Part shown: one piece after another, positions 1-12,960 of the stretch
Layout: every line of letters begins with the position of its first letter
Numbering within the stretch: the first letter of the stretch is position 1
Source of the DNA: Membranipora membranacea
Taxonomy: Eukaryota; Bryozoa; Gymnolaemata; Cheilostomatida; Membraniporidae
Assembly: GCA_914767715.1 (NCBI GenBank)
Contig: OU612071.1
Span: 5,890,001 to 5,954,000, forward strand
DNA length: 64,000 nt
Reading direction: 5' to 3'
Program-made: the position numbers and the translations under genes
The notes under the pieces: model-generated
What the model saw: the letters and a program-made list of their open reading frames with translations, nothing else
Database searches by the model: none
What the model was told of the DNA's origin: nothing

Positions 1-295
1 CAATAATTGAACAGTTAGGGGCACCATTGTGGTATCCCATTAATCATTGTGTCAATATTATTGTTAAACCAAGGCAATCTGCTAACCCTGTGATTAAATA
101 ACAATTCGCTGCTTCAGAATTACAATTCTATAGCACTACTGCTTATGTCATATTGCATAAGTACATAACTGCTGACCACATGAATAGACATAGCTTAAGT
201 TAATAGGATAGCGGTAGGGGGAACAACTCTAAGATAAAAAATGGGTTAAACTCGTAAGTCTGTCTCAGTCCGAAAACTGAGAAATAAAGGTGCCT

Positions 296-478
296 TAAGG
301 GTGCAGCCACCATATTCTTTGCGAAGTGGCTAGCTCAGTTTGCAGGCAGGTCGGAGTACACAAGGGGTTGTCAATTGAGCCCAGTAGTGGATAAATTGCA
401 GCGGAATTTGAGCCCGAGGCCTCCAACGCTCGCGCACTAGAGGACAAGCGCTCTAACCAACTGAGCTACCTCCTACTC
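296..478 (-). repeat. tRNA-derived SINE copy
   Basis: On the minus strand the head reads GTAGCTCAGTTGGTTAGAGC, a tRNA D-arm/A-box, followed by a B-box-like GGGCTCAAATTCCGC. A tail segment containing CTCCGACCTGCCTGCAAAC follows. The tail closely matches the SINE copy at 36965-37110, so both belong to one family; the tail boundary near 296 is approximate. It is not a functional tRNA, because the anticodon region does not pair cleanly and the acceptor stem is missing. Confidence 0.72.
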
Positions 479-2667
479 CTGATAGCCGTATCTGTGATGA
501 AATATAACATTAGTGGTGTTGTAGATTTAACATACTGTGTTGGGTTTTGCCATATTTCATGGACAACTGACTCAAGGGGTATTCCTGTACTATTGTGAAC
601 GACTTATTTAAGACGACAAGTTAAAGATTAGATAAGTGATTGGGGCAATTGAAGACTGGCCTATAAGCCTGAGCAGTATATAGAGCTAACTTAATGTAAG
701 AATGGCCTACTTATCTTTGGTATCATCGCTACTTAATATCACCTGACACACTTATCGCTCCTATGTTCTTTACAACTTCATTAGTCACACATCGTATTCT
801 GGTTGGATAATGTATATTTACCACAGTTATATAAATATGTATATATATCTATCATAAAATATATATATACATATTATGTATAAAAACCTGGCGACAGCGA
901 ATTGAATGTGGTCCTTTTTTCAGCATTTATTAAGTGTGGAAAAATTCCCATCCCAATACCTCAACATTTTAATTACATCCTTTGAGGGAGACCTATTGAC
1001 GCAAAGATGCAAAGACAAAAAGACGCAAATACGCAAAGTTACTTTAGACGCAAAGATAATCACCATACATTACCTGTGGAAAGGAGAGGTCAGAGCGGAA
1101 GTATAAAATGGCTGCAGTACCACCAGATAAGACATACAGGCCTCTAATTAGAGGGAAAGCAGAGATGCTCTGCCTCCCCTAGAAAGCAAAACACATTGGC
1201 CTAAAAACTCACTTAAATAATCCATGACAGAATCAGCTCCTCTGGGATTTCCATTTGCTTATTATATCGCTTAAATTTTCGGGGAGGATGTTACTGATGA
1301 TGCTTTTGACTTTTGCCTCCCCTACCATTTTGTCTAATCTACAGCCCTGTAGTGGCAACTCAAAACAGCACTGATCAACGCAGCTCCAATGTCAGCACCT
1401 AAACTGATGAGCTGCGACTCAGAGAGTTACTCAAAATCTAAGCACAAACCATACCCTGTAAGTTGAGGGGGGGAGTAACTCCAAATTAAATGAAACTACG
1501 GGAGGAGCTCATTGATCAGCTGGTTCTATAATATCTTAGCAGTCAATGATCATTTTATCTTTTAAAATTAGACAGATCAGATCAGGCAGTACCTACTGCA
1601 GTATCAGTTAAATGAAGAATATTCTATTGTTGGATAAATGTTCAGCCAGCTGAATTCATTTGAGTTGCCTTTCCTTTTTATATGTGAAATTTTTATCACA
1701 GGCACAGCATTATGTTCTACTGAAGTTCTACATTGATGACAGCACACTTGTCTAGTAGGCTAACTTTGTTTGTGAATAAGACTTCAATTTTTGGCTTTAG
1801 CAAAGCATGAAAAGTCCAAAAGAATTGAGAAGCGTTTTATTGTGTGACAATAATCTGATGTTTTACTTGTGACAACACCTAAAATAACATATACCTCCGT
1901 TATATCGTTGGATTGATCATGCAAACAACCAAGCCAGAACCAACAAAAGGGGCCAAAACTCATCTGATTCGCTCTTGTTTGATTGTCTGGCGGCAAACCA
2001 ACAGTGATTATTTCCGATTAGCTTATTTTGTCAACTTTTAAAAAATTTATTTGTTCATGGTTTTTTTCAGCACAGCTGAATGTAGTTGTTACCTTGTTGA
2101 CCACTAAGAAAAATGTTTAAGATTTGAGATAATATATACGCTATTAATTGTATTATGTGGTATTATTAGCCGGCTTCACCCATGCAATGCCATCAACTGG
2201 CATGACAACTGTAACCAAAGCTAGGAAATTGTTTGTGCCTAAGGGATAAGTTAGATCTGATCTGATCTGGCTCTTCGGCACCTTCGATGACAGCCAAGCA
2301 GAGGCGAATGGCAGAACATTATGATGCACCTGCACTGCCAGTCGGGTCCATCGCTGGGTCCAAAGAAAGTACATAATGGAGTGTTCGGGCTCTTGCAATA
2401 GATCATGTCCCCACCCAAAGGAGGCTTTGTCGAGGCTCAGAAACATATGGTGTGTTCAACACGGTGGATAAATTGAATTAACCATGTATTGTTTGAAATA
2501 AGGTTGCATTGAGGCTCATGCGACAGACAGGACATTCAATCAGCTAAGAGCCTATGTCAAACACACATTATTTGTATTGTGGAAGCTTAAGAAGTTGGCC
2601 CTCACCATCACATAGTTATTGTTAGGCAACTAATTTAAGACTCTAAGATAAGACACTTATGATTAGG
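479..2667. other. intergenic stretch, no gene seen
   Basis: Only short open frames (up to 97 codons) without splice, domain or composition support are present. A small run of GACGCAAAG-like words lies near 1000-1055. AT-rich microsatellite-like sequence lies near 835-880. No RNA gene or mobile element was recognised. Confidence 0.5.
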
Positions 2668-2774
2668 AGGCCCCCTATGGCCTCACCTCTAGGATGCATT
2701 CTAGTTTTCTAGGATGTATCACATTCTCAGTATGAGGATTAGGGCACCTTGCGTCCCTCTTTAGGGGCACCCCA
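2668..2774 (+). repeat. dispersed repeat, copy 1 of 2
   Basis: This segment (around CTCTAGGATGCATTCTAG and TATCACATTCTCA) recurs at 24082-24181 in the same orientation with moderate divergence. No coding content. It is probably a fragment of an interspersed repeat family of unknown type. Confidence 0.6.
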
Positions 2775-3594
2775 ATCTTCTGTTTCTTAGCAAACAGCAA
2801 GATAAACTTTGTGACCTTGACCTTAACATGGATTATTCACTTGTCTAGCAACAGCTTACAAATACAGCGTGCAAATATTGGTGAAAAAACAAAAGAAATA
2901 TATATATATGTACCTAAATTGTTGTTAAAATATTGGTATATGCAGATTACTGTCTGTATATAGCTACATATTGTTTCATCCAAATCATTGAACTATTTAT
3001 TTTTGTAAGACGTGATATGAAGGAGGTTCCAGGGGGAATCCTTGGTATCGAACCAATTTACATTTGATTTAAATTATTTGATACATTTCAAAATTAAACC
3101 AGTTATGAAGGGTTCATCACATTAGTTCCATGAAATCAAAGGTTGAGGGTGTATTGATATCTATCCAAATCTTTTGACTCGATGCGTGACAAGAACTTTG
3201 TCGAAAAAGAAGGCTTTAAGATTCTATTCAACATCTCTGATAGCGTCCCATGACTGTCTTACAAATTATACATGTCGTGACTGCCTCACAACATGTCCTA
3301 TGACAATTCACACGCCCGTAGTCAACAACTGGCCAAATATCCTTTCGGAACTGATAAATAAAGTTTTATGTCACTTACAGAACTTTAGAAAAAACAGGAT
3401 TGCATTATCAGTGCAAACAAAAAGAAATTCAATGCATAGCATAGGTCGATGTTACAGTCCACAGTATACATTAAAAATGAAACAACAAAACATGTTCAAA
3501 GCAACTGCTCACATCCATTTGTTTCATAGTAATGTTTCACCCCTAAAGTAGTGCTGCCACTTAAAGTTTGGGCCCACATGACCGTGAGGCTGTT
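2775..3594. other. sequence downstream of the GPCR gene, no gene seen
   Basis: This is the 3' flank of the minus-strand receptor gene. A 125-codon plus-strand frame at 3174-3551 has no recognisable domain, a basic low-complexity composition and no splice context, so it is not called. Sequence near 2880-2960 is AT-rich. Confidence 0.45.
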
Positions 3595-4497
3595 TTATCT
3601 TCTCTCACAACATTTGTGGAAGCTAAATACCTCTCTCAGCTTCTGTCGGTAAGGTTTTGTGGTTATCGCGAAAGCCAGATTATTGAGAACGCCATATGCG
3701 ACATTGATTATAACGATCAGGGGTTTTACTGACTGTGTGTTTGTCAGAATGCTAGTCGCTCCGCCTACAGTTAGTATCAGAATGAATACAAAATGGATTG
3801 TTGCCGATACAAACACATAGCTTGTGGCATTTCTTTGCTCAGAAGAAAATTCTTCTTGTGTTTTCACAAATAGCCTGTACTGGATAACAAACAGTATGCC
3901 GAAAATTACAATGAGCAACGCTAACAATATGAATAGGGATATGAATGGAATGCAGTAAATATAGTGATCACTGTCACAAAATAACATCCCGATACCAGCA
4001 TCAAAGCATTGTTTTCTGTAGCCAATGACTGCAAGTGTAACTACTAGGGGTATCCAGCATACTGTGACCAAAGAAAGCCAGAGTGGATACCTTCTTATGA
4101 ATAGGCTAGAGGCGTAGTAAAACGGCTTTGCCATAAGAAGCCATCGATCAACAAGAGAGAATAGCAGAGCTGCATACCTTGACAAATACAGAACATGCGC
4201 TACAGATGTGAATACATTTGCTACAGCGACGTACTGTAATGCCAATTTTCGGAGTCGACATAAATGTCCAAGGAAGGCACTCACACAAATGCAGATGTCT
4301 AGTACGTTTGTATAGTACAATGTAAAAAGGAAAACAGTTTGTTTTTTCTCTGGCTTCACGAGACAGGAGATGATGTAGATATGAATGGCTGTTACGAGAG
4401 CAGAGATGACATCCAGAGCGGTTGAGAAGCCTTCTAAATGTATATTAGTACATATATCTTCTTCATTACATGTGAGATATGTAGTATTTTCTTCCAT
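3595..4497 (-). CDS. rhodopsin-class seven-transmembrane receptor (orphan GPCR)
   Basis: Single-exon 300-residue integral membrane protein with seven hydrophobic segments at about residues 25-47, 53-78, 88-117, 138-160, 180-208, 225-250 and 257-279. The N-terminus is short and extracellular with an N-glycosylation sequon (Asn4-Thr-Thr). Cys80 at the TM3 entrance and Cys164/Cys174 in loop 2 could form the usual disulphide. The DRY motif at the end of TM3 is DRW (117-119). The TM7 NPxxY motif is not recognisable; the matching stretch reads NNLAFAITTKPYR. The basic C-tail ends in a Cys pair (296-297), a possible palmitoylation site. The start codon has a good context (G at -3 and +4). Family known: membrane receptors signalling through G proteins; ligand not predictable. 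Fragments of related receptors at 4962-5010, 6025-6075 and 22303-22350 show that it belongs to a locally duplicated set. An upstream untranslated exon cannot be excluded. Confidence 0.82.
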   Translation of the reverse strand: MEENTTYLTCNEEDICTNIHLEGFSTALDVISALVTAIHIYIISCLVKPEKKQTVFLFTLYYTNVLDICICVSAFLGHLCRLRKLALQYVAVANVFTSVAHVLYLSRYAALLFSLVDRWLLMAKPFYYASSLFIRRYPLWLSLVTVCWIPLVVTLAVIGYRKQCFDAGIGMLFCDSDHYIYCIPFISLFILLALLIVIFGILFVIQYRLFVKTQEEFSSEQRNATSYVFVSATIHFVFILILTVGGATSILTNTQSVKPLIVIINVAYGVLNNLAFAITTKPYRQKLREVFSFHKCCERR

Positions 4498-5900
4498 CCT
4501 CCAGCCTTAAAACCTTGTTTCATGCCTGTTCTGTTCTCGTGATATCTTAGTAAATCAAGACTTGATCTCTATATTGTTGACAAACCAAATGACTGTTCAT
4601 GCATAAAGTCTCACTCTTTAAATGTATCCATTTCTTTTGTTTCTGATCAAGTCATAAATGACACTTAATATGACAATGTATAAAACAAATATCCTAATGC
4701 GTCAGGTGTAATGCATCAGGTAAACAGGGCTTTGTATGAATCCTAAAACTATAATAGGAAAACCATTAGGAAAATTATTAATCAGAGGAAAGGAGTGTAG
4801 TTCCGGAAGAATTTTCCACTCTCTTTAATTTCAGAAAATGTTTTCCAATCAATATTGTTTTTGACAATGGTAATCATGCTTGGTAACGGCTATGTACGTA
4901 CATATGAACCGATAATATTTAAGGATCGTCAACCCTTAACAGTTTCCGGCAGATTTGTACATATAACCTTTTCATAACATGTGAAATATGTAGTATTATC
5001 GTACATCCTCCAGCCTAAAGTTCTTGTTCTGTTCTGGTGCTATATTGGTAAATCAAGCTTGCTTTGTAATGCTATAATCCTCATCTCTCATCTCACTTTT
5101 TAAACTGTGCTTTGTATGAATTCTTCAAACATGAATATGAAAACCATTAGGAAAATTATTAGTTAGTGGAAATAGTTGTGGGTCCAGAAGACTCAAGTAT
5201 ATCAAGTTTGCTCTGTAAGGCAAACGTCTGACGTTCTCACATTTATGGACAAACCAACTGACTGTTTGTGCATCTCACTCATCTCACATATGGCCTCTTT
5301 AACGGTTTGTCCATAAAATCTCACTCTTTAAATATATCAATTTTCTTATATCCTTATCAAGTCATAATGACACATAAGACCATGCATAAAACAAATATCG
5401 TAATGCATCAGGTGCTTTATATAGATGCTAAGAATATCAATAGGAAAACCATCAGGAAAATAAGTAACTAGAGGAAAGGATTGTCGTTCCAAAAGACATT
5501 TCCACTCCATTCAACTTCAGCGGTTTTTTTCAATCAATAATTGTCCGTGGGTATTGACTATGCTGCATATATCTATGCTTGACATGATGTCAAAATAAAC
5601 TTGTTCGGCTGTCTTACAAATTACGCAACTTGACAAACCAAGTGAGGGCTCATGAATGAAATGTCATCACTCTCTAAATATATCTTATTTTTTCATTTGC
5701 ATATCAAGTCATAAATGACACATATGTCCATGCCTAAAACAAATATCCTTATGCATCAGGTGTAATGCATCAGGAAAAATGTGTTTTGTATATATGCTAA
5801 AAATACCAATAGGTAGACCATTAGGAAAATTATTAATTAGAGAAGAGGTTTGTGGTCCAAGAAAATTTTTCCACTATCTTTGACTTCAGCATTTCTCATT
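4498..5900. repeat. diverged tandem duplications of the receptor's upstream region
   Basis: Blocks at about 4600-4860, 5105-5190, 5235-5530 and 5620-5900 share the same words in the same order: a CTCACTCTTTAAATATATC-like stretch, AATGCATCAGGTG, ACCATTAGGAAAATTATTA and a TTCCACTC stretch. The fragment ACCATTAGGAAAATTATTA also recurs near 6697-6716. They look like diverged copies of the GPCR 5' flank left behind by tandem duplication. No coding sequence beyond the N-terminal remnant listed separately. Confidence 0.65.
4962..5010 (-). pseudogene. remnant of a GPCR N-terminus
   Basis: Read on the minus strand from the ATG at 5006, this encodes MYDNTTYFTCYEKVICT. It aligns with the first 17 residues of the receptor at 3595-4497 (MEENTTYLTCNEEDICT). 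The homology continues into the 5' flank, which shares the CCTCCAGCCT context. No seven-TM continuation follows, so this is a truncated duplicate. Confidence 0.75.
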
Positions 5901-8675
5901 CAATCAATAATTGTTTGTGGTTATTGACATCTGTCATCATGGACTTGTAAAAGCTATAAATGGTAAGTATGTAAGGATCATCGACACCAGTAGATCAAGT
6001 ATGTGCTGCGTTGTCTTCTGATGGCGAAATATGGTAGATAAGAATTGCTGTTACGAGAGCAGAAACAACGAATCGAGTAGGAGAATTTTTTGGATTTTGA
6101 TTTTGGATTTGTCTTCTCTGATCGAATGTAACACTGTCTAAGATAAAACTACCCATCACATATGTTTCTTATATTGCAGCTCTCATAATAGTTCCTCAAG
6201 CTATGGTGACAAGGGGCTACTTTAGTCAATGTGTTGGCTCCTTCTCAGCAAACACATTGTTAAGTTTGGCAGGTATATTTGCATCACTTGTAATTGACCT
6301 TGATGCAGACATTGCAACTATATACGTCCATTATAGGAATGCAAACAACCCTTTTCAAAATAAAGTTTAGCCAACCTCTAACGGCTGTTCTGTATTCGCT
6401 GATAAAGGCCATCGCAGACTTTTAGTATCAGGTGCAGATATTTGTTGCCAGATATTCATTCACAGTTAAGGCTGGCTACACATGCAATATTTTCAATCCG
6501 ATTGTAAATAATGTAAATAGGCTATGGCTTGGTCAATGCACTACACAGGCCTTCTCATAGCTAAGCATATTCCCTCCAATAACAATACAATTTTGGACTG
6601 GTCTGCCTTCCTGGTGTAACACTTGAATATTGCAATAATTGGATTGTGCCGTCTCAACTAAATCTGACATTGTGCCACACCAATACCACTCAGCAAACCA
6701 TTAGGAAAATTATTAAGGAGAGCAAAGGATTTTTGTTCCAGAAGACAATTCCAATTTTCATTTTTTTCAATCAAATCAATATGTATATGATTGATGAGAT
6801 TAATGTAATTATGCTATGTTCGAAAAGAAATTAGGCTATGAACAGTATATATGTAAAGATGATGGACTTGTAACAGTTTCCAGCACATCAAGTTTGTGCT
6901 GCGATGTGTAAACAGTCAAGTAGGATTTAGGTTTTTTGAGTTTGGGATTGCCTTCTCTCTAAGAACTAAAGTCAAGTTACTAAATACATGCTCAGATGTC
7001 TGATGAGTTCTTCTGCACAAAGAACAGGAAAGCTCGCATCGTGGTGTATCACAACTCAGAGAATCAGTGATAACTATAAAAACTGTGAGATGCCTGCAAA
7101 ACCATGCTCTGCATTTATACCAGGTCATTTAAAACTATTATTTTGCAGCTATGAGAGTTGGCAAGGTCTGCTGTAACTCGGCAACAATCATTTATTTGTA
7201 CGTAGACAGTGCCAAAGATGTAAAACAGCTTGAAAAACATGCTATCAGGTTCCTTTGTAACCGGGGTAGCATCCATGGTCTGCAAAACACCACATGCACA
7301 ATTCTACATCTGTAGTACAAAGAAAATAAGTGGCTCAACATTATCGATGTCAGGATTATTCTGGCTTTGCAGAAGTTTCCTTCATGCTTGCCGACGAATA
7401 AATAACACATGATACATAATTATGTGATATTTGATGACTCACATTTAACTTGACAGGGCTCCTCTGCCAAATTTGGATATCCATGCTTAGAAGTTTGCAA
7501 ATAATCAGGAAACATTCACAGCGTACCCGGTGAAACATTCCTAATACCAGCTTATATTGACAGCCAAGCACTGGCAATACAAGTATCAATATAGGCTTCT
7601 AGTCAATAAACAACACAGCATACCTTGGTGACAGCAAGAATACTTTTATCCAGATTAAGATTCTTTCATTCATGACTTATGCTTATATTGACAGGCCTGC
7701 TGTTGTGAACGATTTTAGATGAATGTGGTTACGCGTAATATGAATGCTAGTAGAGATTGTGAGTATGAGGAATTTAGGTATTACTTTTGCTAGTAGTCTT
7801 TTCATGAACATGATGAGAAGACAACTACAATGTCTTACAAATATGTTAACAGTATTAATGAGGACGCTTAGTTCAAACATGAATGAACATGGATGATTAG
7901 GGAGAGTGAATGAAGTATTAATAGCAAGTGAAGAGCTTAGCTCGGGGACTCTTGACCCACCAAGAGAACTGAGCACATCAGCCATTAATTGGAGCTGAAA
8001 TATGTGGCAACAGTACATAGATACCTAGCCATATATTCAGTATTAGATAGTATTATAATAACAAGAAAAACCTACTGAAAAACACCAACAAAAACAGAAT
8101 ATGCAATCAGCTAAGTAAACCTAACCAAGATGATTGTGTGATTGTGGTTGCGAGTTTATATCTTGTTCTGTTTATATTGTATATGTTTTTCTATCATGAC
8201 GATGTCTCTCACCCGTGTTTTTGTCTATCTCTAGGTTCGATATCACCGTAACAGGACAGGTCGATCAGGATTAAGTTACTTTGATGGTTGTCGGTTCAGA
8301 GGTAGAATAATATAATTCAGTGAGTTGAATATTTATATGAATTGAGCATTTGCCATTAACTAGTTGTTAGTTTACACCCCAAAGTGCACCATATCGAGTG
8401 TATCACTGCCATCTCTGTAATGTGGTAATCTTGTTAATATTATTATTCCCTGCTCAGGTGTTTGTTTGTTTGTTGCTTGGCATTGACTCATAATTTGCTT
8501 GATGGGTTGACTGAAAAAATTTGGCATCTTGTTACAGATTCAATTTGGCAGAACATCAGGTATATATGTGTTGTTATTGACCTAGATGCAGTCATTGTCA
8601 CTATATACTGTCATTGTAGGAATGTAAACAAAACCTTGTACAAATAACATCTAGATAATAATTAACAGCTTATCT
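5901..8675. repeat. mosaic of diverged locus repeats, left part
   Basis: Contains partial copies of the duplication unit described at 14401-23990. The landmark with GATGCAGACATTGC lies near 6300 and recurs near 8585. A segment with CATGGTCTGCAAAACACCAC lies near 7275 and recurs near 16090. A GACAGGGCTCCTCTGCCAA segment lies near 7455 and recurs near 21175. No intact gene was recognised; the open frames here overlap on both strands and are shared with no protein-like conservation. Confidence 0.55.
6025..6075 (-). pseudogene. remnant of GPCR transmembrane segment 1
   Basis: The minus-strand translation VVSALVTAILIYHIS aligns with receptor residues 30-44 (VISALVTAIHIYIIS). Neither flank continues the receptor frame. 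It is a short relic of a deleted paralogue. Confidence 0.72.
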
Positions 8676-8681
8676 GTAATC
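8676..8681. other. left target-site duplication (GTAATC)
   Basis: GTAATC directly precedes the left end of the foldback element and is repeated immediately after its right end at 14395-14400. The uninterrupted paralogous site at 22628-22641 reads CTGTAATCACTGAC, with GTAATC once. Because the element ends are C/T-ambiguous, a 4-bp TAAT duplication is an alternative reading. Confidence 0.72.
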
Positions 8682-9489
8682 TACAGTGGCCTATGACTGC
8701 CAGAGCATGAAGCGAAAACACACGGTGACCCGCTACAAATTGAGACATTTACCCGCCGCAAAACAGTTTTTACAAAATGACCCGCCGCAAATTGAGACAT
8801 TTACCCGCCGCAAATCCATTTCTGCAAAATACCCCGCCACAAATCAGTTTTTGCAAAATACCCCGCCGCAAATTCAGAGATTTACCCGCCACAAATCGTT
8901 TTCTGCAAAATATCCCGCCGCAAATTCAGAGATTTACCCGCCACAAATCGTTTACTGCAAAATACCCCGCCGCAAATTCAGAGATTTACCCGCCACAAGT
9001 CAGTTTTTGCAAAATACCCTGCCGCAAATTCAGAGATTTACCCGCCACAAATCGTTTTCTGCAAAATACCCCGCCGCAAATTCAGAGATTTACCCGCCAC
9101 AAATCGTTTGCTGCAAAACACCCCGCCGCAAATTCAGAGATTTACCCGCCACAAATCGTTTTCTGCAAAATACCCTGCCGCAAATTCAGAGATTGACCTG
9201 CTGTAAATCGGTTTTTTGCAAAATACCCTGCCGCAAATTCAGAGATTTACCCGCCAAAAAACGGTGTTTGCAAAATACCCCGCCGCAAATTCAGAGATTT
9301 ACCCGCCACAAATCGGTTTTTGCAAAATACCCTGCCGCAAATTCAGAGATTTACCCGCCACAAATCGGTTTTTTTGCAAAATACCCCGCCGCAAATTCAG
9401 AGATTTTCCCGCCACAAATCGGTTTTTGCAAAATACCCCGCCGCAAATTCAGAGATTTTCCCGCCACAAATCGGTTTTTGCAAAATACC

Positions 9490-10960
9490 CCGCCGCAAAT
9501 TCAGAGATTTACCCGCCACAAATTGTTTTCTGCAAAATACCCCGCCGCAAATTCGGAGATTTACCCGCCACAAATCGAATTTTGCAAGATACCCTGCCGC
9601 AAATTCAGAGATTTACCCGCCACAAATGGGTTTTTGCAAAATACCCCGCCGCAAATTCAGAGAGTTATCCGCCACAAATTGTTTTCTGCAAAATACCCCG
9701 CCGCAAATTCGGAGATTGACCTGCTGCAAATCGGATTTTGCAAAATACCCTGCCACAAATTCAGAGATTTGCCCGCCACAAATCGGTTTTTGAAAAATAC
9801 CCCGCAGCAAATTCAGAGATTTACCCGCCACAAATCGTTTTTTGCAAAATACCCTGCCGCAAATTCAGAGATTTACCCGCCGCAAATTTTTTACTGCAAA
9901 ATACCCCGCCACAAATTGTTTTCTGCAAAATACCCCGCCGCAAATTCAGAGATTGACCTGCTGCAAATCGGATTTTGCAAAATACCCTGCCGCAAATTCA
10001 GAGAGTTACCCGCCACAAATCGGTTTTTGCAAAATACCCCACCGCAAATTCAGAGATTTACCCGCCACAAATTATTTACTGCAAAATATCCCGCCGCAAA
10101 TTCAGAGATTTACCCGCCACAAATTGTTTTCTGCAAAATACCCCGCCGCAAATTCGGAGATTTACCCGCCACAAATCGAATTTTGCAAGATACCCTGCCG
10201 CAAATTCAGAGATTTACCCGCCACAAATGGGTTTTTGCAAAATACCCCGCCGCAAATTCAGAGAGTTATCCGCCACAAATTGTTTTCTGCAAAATACCCC
10301 GCCGCAAATTCGGAGATTGACCTGCTGCAAATCGGATTTTGCAAAATACCCTGCCACAAATTCAGAGATTTGCCCGCCACAAATCGGTTTTTGAAAAATA
10401 CCCCGCAGCAAATTCAGAGATTTACCCGCCACAAATCGTTTTTTGCAAAATACCCTGCCGCAAATTCAGAGATTTACCCGCCGCAAATTTTTTACTGCAA
10501 AATACCCCGCCACAAATTGTTTTCTGCAAAATACCCCGCCGCAAATTCAGAGATTGACCTGCTGCAAATCGGATTTTGCAAAATACCCTGCCGCAAATTC
10601 AGAGAGTTACCCGCCACAAATCGGTTTTTGCAAAATACCCCACCGCAAATTCAGAGATTTACCCGCCACAAATTATTTACTGCAAAATATCCCGCCGCAA
10701 ATTCAGAGATTTACCCGCCACAAATTGTTTTCTGCAAAATACCCCGCCGCAAATTCGGAGATTTACCCGCCACAAATCGAATTTTGCAAGATACCCTGCC
10801 GCAAATTCAGAGATTTACCCGCCACAAATGGGTTTTTGCAAAATACCCCGCCGCAAATTCAGAGAGTTATCCGCCACAAATTGTTTTCTGCAAAATACCC
10901 CGCCGCAAATTCGGAGATTGACCTGCTGCAAATCGGATTTTGCAAAATACCCTGCCACAA
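9490..10960 (+). repeat. 601-bp higher-order repeat
   Basis: Diagnostic variant units (AATTCGGAGATTTACCC followed by CGAATTTTGCAAGATACC) recur at 9541, 10142 and 10743, exactly 601 bp apart, with near identity between copies. The third copy is partial. This is a recent block duplication within the array. Confidence 0.85.
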
Positions 10961-12390
10961 ATTCAGAGATTTACCCGCCACAAATCGGTTTTTGCAAAAT
11001 ACCCCGCAGCAAATTCAGAGATTTACCCGCCACAAATCGGTTTTTGCAAAATACCCTGCCGCAAATTCAGAGATTTACCCGCCACAAATTTTTTACTGCA
11101 AAATACCCAGCCACAATTTGTTTTCTGCAAAATACCCCGCCGCAAATTCAGAGATTGACCTGCTGCAAATCGGATTTTGCAAAATACCCCACCGCAAATT
11201 CAGAGATTTACCCGCCACAAATTATTTACTGCAAAATACCCCGCCACAAATCGGATTTTGCAAAATACCCTGCCGCAAATTTTAAGATTTACCCGCCACA
11301 AATCGGTTTTTGAAAAATACCCCGCAGCAAATTCAGAGATTTACCCGCCACAAATCGTTTTTTGCAAAATACCCTGCCGCAAATTCAGAGATTTACCCGC
11401 CACAAATTATTTACTGCAAAATACCCCGCCACAAATCGGATTTTGCAAAATACCCTGCCACAAATTCAGAGATTTGCCCGCCACAAATCGGTTTTTGAAA
11501 AATACCCCGCAGCAAATTCAGAGATTTACCCGCCACAAATCGTTTTTTGCAAAATACCCTGCCGCAAATTCAGAGATTTACCCGCCACAAATTTTTTACT
11601 GCAAAATACCCCGCCACAAATTGTTTTCTGCAAAATACCCCGCCGCAAATTCAGAGATTGACCTGCTGCAAATCGGATTTTGCAAAATACCCTGCCGCAA
11701 ATTCAGAGAGTTACCCGCCACAAATCGGTTTTTGCAAAATACCCCACCGCAAATTCAGAGATTTACCCGCCACAAATTATTTACTGCAAAATATCCCGCC
11801 GCAAATTCAGAGATTTACCCGCCACAAATTGTTTTCTGCAAAATACCCCGCCGCAAATTCGGAGATTTACCCGCCACAAATCGAATTTTGCAAGATACCC
11901 TGCCGCAAATTCAGAGATTTACCCGCCACAAATGGGTTTTTGCAAAATACCCCGCCGCAAATTCAGAGAGTTATCCGCCACAAATTGTTTTCTGCAAAAT
12001 ACCCCGCCGCAAATTCGGAGATTGACCTGCTGCAAATCGGATTTTGCAAAATACCCTGCCACAAATTCAGAGATTTACCCGCCACAAATCGGTTTTTGCA
12101 AAATACCCCGCAGCAAATTCAGAGATTTACCCGCCACAAATCGGTTTTTGCAAAATACCCTGCCGCAAATTCAGAGATTTACCCGCCACAAATTTTTTAC
12201 TGCAAAATACCCAGCCACAATTTGTTTCTGCAAAATACCCCGCCGCAAATTCAGAGATTGACCTGCTGCAAATCGGATTTTGCAAAATACCCCACCGCAA
12301 ATTCAGAGATTTACCCGCCACAAATTATTTACTGCAAAATACCCCGCCACAAATCGGATTTTGCAAAATACCCTGCCGCAAATTTTAAGA
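10420..12390 (+). repeat. 1104-bp higher-order duplication
   Basis: Blocks beginning near 10420 recur 1104 bp downstream. The same CGAATTTTGCAAGATACC variant recurs at 11847, and several truncated units reappear in the same order to about 12390. It arose after, or together with, the 601-bp duplications. Confidence 0.8.
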
Positions 12391-12960
12391 TTTACCCGCC
12401 ACATATCGGTTTTTGCAAAACACCCCGCCGCAAATTCAGAGATTTACCCGCCACAAATCGGTTTCTGCAAAATACCCCGCCGCAAATTCAGAGATTGACC
12501 TGCGGCAAATCGGTTTTTGCCAAATACCCTGCCGCAAATTCAGAGATTTACCCGCCACAAATCGGTTTTTGCAAAATACCCCGTCGCAAATTCAGAGATT
12601 TACCCGCCACATTTTGTTTTCTGCAAAATACCCCGCCGCAAATTCAGAGATTTACCCGCCACAAATCGTTTTGTGCAAAATACCCCGCCGCAAATTCAGA
12701 GATTGACCTGCTGCAAATCGGATTTTGCAAAATACCCCGTCGCAAATTCAGAGATCTACCCGCCACAATTTGTTTTCTGCAAAATACCCTGCCGCAAATT
12801 CAGAGATTTACCCGCCACAAATCGTTTTGTGCAAAATACCCCGCCGCAAATTCAGAGATTGACCTGCTGCAAATCGGATTTTGCAAAACACCCCGCCGCA
12901 AATTCAGAGATTTACCTGCCACAAATCAAGTTTTGCAAAATAACCCGCTGCGAACTCAGA

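Larger units (their letters stand above)
8720..12960 (+). repeat. 52-bp CpG-rich minisatellite, left arm
   Basis: The unit is 52 bp: AAATTCAGAGATTTACCCGC, then CACAAATCGG, TTTTTGCAAAA and TACCCCGCCGC. Start points at 8869 and 8921 confirm the period. There are roughly 80 units, with occasional shortened ones. Each unit has several CpG sites, unlike the AT-rich surroundings. Because 52 is not a multiple of 3 and the unit lacks stops, long open frames arise in all three plus-strand frames. These are not genes. Higher-order duplications of 601 bp and 1104 bp are present. Confidence 0.93.

Noticed and set aside
410-478. Functional tRNA gene on the minus strand
   Set aside because: A- and B-box-like sequence is present, but acceptor stem and anticodon arm do not pair; a SINE tail follows.
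3174-3551. 125-codon plus-strand frame downstream of the GPCR
   Set aside because: No domain, poor composition, and no splice or promoter context; probably chance.
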